Source of the DNA: Chaetomium olivaceum
Lineage: Eukaryota; Ascomycota; Sordariomycetes; Sordariales; Chaetomiaceae
Direction: 5' to 3'
NCBI GenBank assembly: GCA_039881045.1
Contig: JAYWVB010000003.1
Coordinates: 1,054,001-1,118,000, forward strand
DNA: 64,000 bases
Every line of letters starts with the position of its first letter. Positions within the stretch are counted from its first letter, which is position 1. The notes under the pieces are model-generated. The model worked only from the letters and a program-made list of their open reading frames with translations, was not told the DNA's origin and did not search any database. Below are positions 59,634 through 64,000 of this stretch, piece by piece. The position numbers and the translations under genes are program-made.

Positions 59634-60932
59634 ATGGCGTGGAGTTCAGTCTCGTTGACTCGCGTGCTCGTGCTCGGGCTGCTTACACGTTTTGCCGCCG
59701 CGGAGTCTGACACCAAACGGGACTCTCCGCAAGGAGGCTCGGCGGAGGGACTGGCCTACGAACAAATTGAAAAGGTCAACATCTACACCGGAAATGGCAC
59801 TGCCCCCCAATCACCCCCCGTTGAAGGTTGGTGGGAGTCCAAAATCTGTTCCGGCGCCTTCTGCGTCTACACCAACCTGCGCATCGCAAACGGGCGGGGC
59901 CTGGTCGCCGTGACCAAGTTCGAGGAGTTCCAAAAGCTCGAGCGTATCGAGGACCACCTCAACCGCGGCGAGAACAAATACCTCGAAGACCCGGTCCCCT
60001 TCACGAGCACCGAAATCCCCCACAAAGGGCTCGGCCTCACAGCCACCAAAGCCATTCGCCGCGGCAAGCCCCTCCTGGTCGCCTCCCCCGTACTCATCGT
60101 ACACAAAGCCCTCTTCGACCAAGTCCCCAAGAAGTCCGAGCGCACCCGCCTCCTCGAAGCCGCCATCTCCTACCTCCCAGAATCCACCCTCGCCCTCTTC
60201 AACACGCAGCGGGCAGGCAGCCCCAAACGCTCCGTAGAAGCCATCCTGCACGCGCACCCCTTCGAAATTGACCTCGGCTACGCCACCCACAAGCAGACGG
60301 CCGAGGACCACTCGCGCCACTTCGCCAACTACCCGGAGGCGGCCGCCTTCCAGCACGACTGCCGGCCCAACATCGCCACCCACATAGACGGCTCGTTTGC
60401 GCTGCGCGCGACCGTCGCGCGCCGTGTGCAGCCTAGCGAGGAGCTCACGCTGACCTATATTGATCCGTTCCTGCCTAGGGATGAGCGGGCTGCGTGGGTG
60501 AAGAGGCATCGGGGTGGGGAGGAGGCCGTGGAGGGGGGTTGTCCGTGCCGCGCGTGCAGTCCGCCGGGCGGGTTGAAGGGGGAGGAGGCGGTGGAGGGGG
60601 ACAAGCGGTTGAAGGAGATTTTGAAGATCAGAGCGGAGTTGCGGAATCATGATAGCACGAAGGTGGATTTCGAGATGATTGAGCGGTTCTTGAAGCTGTA
60701 TGAGCAAGAGCGACTGCATGTCAGGCTGGCGGATGCGTATGAGTTGGCGGCGCTCAACTTTAACTACTTGGGGGATGACAAGCGGGCGAAGAAGTATGCG
60801 GAGCTGGCGGTGCAGGCCGGGATTGTGGAAGGCGGGGTGCAGTCGAACGATGTGATTGCTATGAGGATCATGGCGAAGGATGTGAAAGGGCATTACTCGT
60901 ATCGGTACACGCTTAAGAGACGAGGACAATAA
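59634..60932 (+). CDS. SET-domain protein with N-terminal signal peptide
   Basis: A 432-residue single-exon protein. It begins with a hydrophobic signal sequence (MAWSSVSLTRVLVLGLLTRFAAA). The SET domain starts at GLGLTATKAIRRGKPLLV and includes FQHDCRPNIATHID, the counterpart of the NHS-type pseudoknot motif, and LTLTYIDPFLPRDERAAWVKR. A post-SET-like Cys group follows (CPCRAC). The last 110 residues are helical, TPR-like (YELAALNFNYLGDDKRAKKYAELAVQ). SET enzymes methylate lysines, normally in the nucleus or cytosol, so a secretory signal is at odds with the textbook role. Fungi have a sizeable group of SET proteins with predicted signal peptides, of unknown substrate. No frame breaks. Confidence 0.85.
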   Translation: MAWSSVSLTRVLVLGLLTRFAAAESDTKRDSPQGGSAEGLAYEQIEKVNIYTGNGTAPQSPPVEGWWESKICSGAFCVYTNLRIANGRGLVAVTKFEEFQKLERIEDHLNRGENKYLEDPVPFTSTEIPHKGLGLTATKAIRRGKPLLVASPVLIVHKALFDQVPKKSERTRLLEAAISYLPESTLALFNTQRAGSPKRSVEAILHAHPFEIDLGYATHKQTAEDHSRHFANYPEAAAFQHDCRPNIATHIDGSFALRATVARRVQPSEELTLTYIDPFLPRDERAAWVKRHRGGEEAVEGGCPCRACSPPGGLKGEEAVEGDKRLKEILKIRAELRNHDSTKVDFEMIERFLKLYEQERLHVRLADAYELAALNFNYLGDDKRAKKYAELAVQAGIVEGGVQSNDVIAMRIMAKDVKGHYSYRYTLKRRGQ

Positions 60933-61796
60933 GAGTTGAGTTGGAGGGGAGTGGGTTTCCCATCAGTGTCGTAGAAGGTTAGGACACATATATACTATTG
61001 GTTTTTCCAGACAAGTATTGCCATGTCCACAACGGGTTGAGGAGTAGAGTTGAAATGCTCCGGTTGGACGGCATGGTGCGCACGTATATGGGTCGTTGAC
61101 GAATTTGCGGTCCAGACAAAATACGTTTCTTCCTGCCCCTGAATGCTAATATCTGTACTTACTAAATGTTTTGAGTTTGCCTTGCACAGTATCATTGCAT
61201 TCCGGCTTAGACACTACAAGCCCGCTCCTAATTCCCAACAGTGGAAGCATTTCCATCCTCTACCTTATACCACAGGAGAAAACATTAGACCGCCGCCAAT
61301 ATTGTCCCTGAACGTCCAAGTTCTTAGGGCACCTGTGTAAGCTACATAACTATACATATCATTCCATGATGTCAAACACAATCGATTTTATTGGCGGGTT
61401 GCTTCCTGGCGAAACGATTTGATATAGCACACGTCGTTTAAAGCCTGATATTTTATCACAGAACGGCTGTATGTCAAAAAGCATGGTTTATGAAAGGGGG
61501 TCGATAAAAGCCACATTTATAATGGGTGTGTGTGTTGCAATTCATGGGGTGCAAACATATCGCAAGTCTCGACGAGTTTTCCACGTCATCAGGGGCGCCC
61601 CATGTACATGTACACGGGGCCTTTGATCTGGGTTATGGATTCATTCGTCAGGGCCAAGGAATAACGCCCAAAATTCCCGACAGAGTTCGGGACATCTGCA
61701 CGTGGCCCGCCGTCAACCTTATATCATCCCGCGGCCTGCAGCCTTTTCAACCGAGAATGTCATTCCTTTCTCAACCTTCCCCCCACCTTTCCCATA
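60933..61796. other. Intergenic, no gene seen
   Basis: About 860 bp with no coding region supported. A TTATAT element about 75 nt before 61797 may be the promoter of the kinase-like gene. Confidence 0.4.
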
Positions 61797-63232
61797 ATGG
61801 GTTACTTTGACTCTGATGAGTACCACGATGGCGCGCTGGACTTCCGTTTGATTCGGTAATGAAGAGCTGGGATCCGGTGCATGGTAACTACCACGCCGTC
61901 ACCGACTTTGACCAACGACGCACCATCACGGTTTCCACGCCGGAAGATGAAGACGAGGGATTTGTCTTTGAGGTGCTCGAGGAGCTTATTGATGACATCC
62001 CGGCGGATGTGGTTCACGTCTCTGTTTCGAATAACGGTGAATTGCTTGCCACCTCTACCGCGAACAATTCCGACTGGACGATGATTCCCTTCTATCCTTC
62101 GCTTACGCAATTCCCATCGGTACCGAAGGTCCGCCGCTCACAGCTTACAGAGATTGAGAGGCTCGGTCTTCAAGTAGACCATGCCACGTATGAGCCCACG
62201 CCCGGTGAGACGAAACACGTGGTGTTCAAGTATTACATCAATGACGGCAATACTGTCATGTTTTGGCACGAAGTCAACTGCACCTTGAGAATTCCTAAGC
62301 ACCCAAATATTGTGCCCCTGGATCGCCTTGTTGTCGACACCCCAACTGGTGGTCATGAAGTCGTTCTAGGGTTCACGACCCCATTTATCGCAGGGGGCAC
62401 TTTGCTAGACAACGTCAGCCGGGTCTTCAAACTCGACCATCTCAGGCAACTCACATCGGTTCGTGGGTTCACATACTGAATTGATAGACTGCTGCAAACT
62501 AACCTGTTCAGGCCATCGACTACCTCAACCTCAGACTAAGGATAGTTCAGGGGGATATTTGCTTGTGGAACCTCCTCATTGACCCCGAGACTGATGATTT
62601 GATGCTCTTTGACTTTAACCTCGGTGCCAAGCTTGGCTGGGAAGGCAATAAGGACCAGCGCGGTACATACATTTACAATGAACAGCGGGACGATGTGAAA
62701 CTTGCTGTTTTCACCCTTTACGAGATCATCACACGAGACGTTTCATTTCGCGAGGAGCGCCGCCTACACGAGCTTGACGCCGCTACTGTACTTGACAACC
62801 CGGACTGGAAGCAACATCCCAAAGTTTGTCTCGAGGAAGGCGTGGAAGTGTTTGAATATCGGCGCGTGCTTCAGGAATGGGTGGATAATCGGAAAAGCAC
62901 CGATCTCGGGAACTACAAGGAAGCGCCCGAATCTTTTGACTGGCCCACACTGTCTCAGGTTCCCCTTATGGGGCCCGAAGGGAGTAAGAAGAGGCGGGAC
63001 CCGGGGTAAATGCGACAGTCACTGATCAAACAAGGCGAACCGTTCCTCAAATGGTACGAGTCGTATCGGTTTCATGGCACTTCTATAGAGCCCCAAAGAA
63101 GAACTGCTAACGGTTTTGCATAGGGAACGCCCCCCGAGTAGCCACTTCCCACTTCCCAATGGGCAACGTCTCCTCGCCACAGGGGAAATCGTTCATGATG
63201 CCTCTTCCGAGGGTACCGCGCGAGCATTGTAG
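61797..63232 (+). CDS. Protein kinase-like protein, degenerate catalytic motifs
   Basis: Member of a fungal family with a kinase-like fold, here probably with weak or no kinase activity. Exon 1 (61797-62458) starts MGYFDSDEYHDGALDF. It has a one-base break at 61853-61861 (RLIR, then MKSWDPVHGNYHAV) repaired by one extra G. VVFKYYIND holds the likely ATP-site Lys. After a 53-nt intron exon 2 (from 62512) has VQGDICLWNLLID in place of HRDLxxxN (Asp and Asn kept, His replaced by Gln) and LFDFNLGAKLG in place of DFG. The last exon is 63124-63232 (ERPPSSHFPLPNGQRLLATG). The final intron can be 63006-63123 (118 nt, fully open, 421 aa) or 63054-63123 (70 nt, retaining MRQSLIKQGEPFLKW but with an in-frame TAA at 63007-63009). 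Confidence 0.75.
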
Positions 63233-63790
63233 AGGAGGCATTGTGTGATTAAGGAGGGTAGGGTTGTTTATGACCCGAGAACCGTCCAACGGATGGCTGT
63301 TATAGGTTGGGATGGAGCGCTTTGTGAAGCCGGTCCTGAGGATCCGGGGGCCGGCTTGGGGGTGTTTGCAGTAGTATTTTACTAGTCAAGGAACGGTTGA
63401 CGATGCAGGGTCATCAAATTCACAAAGATTTAGGAAGCAGAGATCAAAGGCATGTTTTTGTGTTTTTCTGTCTGTCGCTCTATTCCAGTCTACCACCGAT
63501 CGGAAGCAAATCCCCCAACTCGAGTGACCCAAACCGACGCGCCAAAGCAGTTGCCGCAAACATTGTGCTCAAAATCGGCATCCAACCAAACCTCTTAACG
63601 CCATCCCCAGCCCAAAAGCCAAATCCGCTATGCATGTAAACTAAACACCATCTCCCCAATACCCGGGTATCATCAATCCAACCGCCCATTCCCAGGCCCC
63701 AATCCAAACCGACACAGGAAAGCCAGAAACCGACAAAGGAAAACCCAAACGAAGGAATGAACGGGATGAAACCCAAGCAAGAACCCGCCG
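63233..63790. other. Intergenic or 3' end of the right-edge gene
   Basis: A 115-codon minus-strand frame (63480-63827) encodes several hydrophobic, Gly/Trp-rich stretches. It overlaps the end of the edge gene in another frame and could be its continuation after a frame break, or chance. I cannot decide. Confidence 0.3.
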
Positions 63791-64000
63791 TTACAGCCGC
63801 CTCTCCCACTCCGACACACCATTCCACGCCTGGAAGTCCCTCTGCAACCGATCCATCGCCTCACGATCCAGGCCCCTCCTCCTCTCGGACCTCGCCATAT
63901 CCTCCTCCAACTCCCTCTCCCGCCTCCTCATCCTCTCCAAATCATCGCTCAACCGCTTCCTCTCCCTCTCCCTCTGCCTGCCCTCCCCCATCTCAAACCG
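63791..64000 (-). CDS. C-terminal part of a coiled-coil protein, cut by window edge
   Basis: The minus strand is open from the right edge to a stop at 63791. It encodes a highly charged Arg/Glu helix (RQRERERKRLSDDLERMRRR, then RELEEDMARSERRR) and ends DFQAWNGVSEWERRL. The pattern is a coiled coil; the family cannot be named from this piece. The true C-terminus could continue in the next frame into a hydrophobic region if a frame error lies near 63830. Confidence 0.4.
   Translation of the reverse strand, partial: RFEMGEGRQRERERKRLSDDLERMRRRERELEEDMARSERRRGLDREAMDRLQRDFQAWNGVSEWERRL

Noticed and set aside
59811..60929. 372-codon open frame on the minus strand
   Set aside because: Antisense of the SET-domain gene, same cause; Leu/Arg/His-rich nonsense-like composition.
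1..64000. CRISPR arrays, bacterial operons, rRNA and transposon genes
   Set aside because: No regular spaced repeats, no rRNA-like sequence, and no reverse transcriptase, integrase or transposase motif seen; splice signals throughout show a eukaryotic genome.

Overview
This window is nuclear DNA from a filamentous ascomycete (Pezizomycotina), most likely a sordariomycete of Sordariales/Chaetomiaceae type. Protein genes are split by short introns of about 48-70 nt with GT(A/G)AG(T/C) donors and CTRAC-like branch points. Codons favour G/C in third position. The families are typically fungal: NACHT/NLR, GH62, GH43, the CSC1 channel, Ist2-type anoctamin, an OTT_1508-like deaminase, a PHO80-type cyclin and an ARB_07466-like secreted protein. 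All intron borders, frames and family names below were read by eye; no database was searched.

Layout. 1-13.4 kb: no gene I can support. 13.4-16.5 kb: NACHT (NLR-like) gene, minus strand. 19.8-22.9 kb: CSC1/OSCA-type channel gene. 24.1-25.5 kb: gene debris (a DUF6594 membrane tail, a coiled-coil fragment and an ankyrin tail). 25.7-26.2 kb: small secreted protein. 28.0-33.3 kb: beta-lactamase-fold hydrolase, anoctamin, and a 3'-5' exonuclease-domain gene. 34.8-36.6 kb: single-pass membrane protein and BTB protein. 37.1-40.3 kb: divergent GH62/GH43 pair, probably co-regulated for arabinoxylan/arabinan breakdown. 41.6-47.5 kb: TPP enzyme, FtsJ-like methyltransferase and, tail to tail with it, an OTT_1508-like deaminase. 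48.2-49.4 kb: C2H2 protein divergent from the deaminase. 50.5-55.96 kb: PHO80-like cyclin, small disordered protein, Xaa-Pro peptidase, secreted ARB_07466-like protein. 57.6-63.2 kb: F-box-like protein, SET protein with a signal peptide, kinase-like protein. The right edge cuts a coiled-coil gene.

A pattern cuts across the window. At least eight otherwise well-formed genes change reading frame by one base, usually at or beside short runs, and most are repaired by adding one G or C. The flanking protein stays family-like on both sides, so I read most of these as consensus errors in the assembly rather than gene death. I therefore annotate them as CDS and give the break positions. Two further genes carry an in-frame stop that a phase-compatible intron could remove.

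The most interesting biology is the divergent GH62/GH43 promoter with an XlnR-type motif, the NLR-like gene with an A7 run and a two-frame low-complexity tail, the SET protein with a secretory signal, the kinase-like protein with altered catalytic motifs, and the tiny exons (7 nt and 28 nt) that a gene finder would probably miss.
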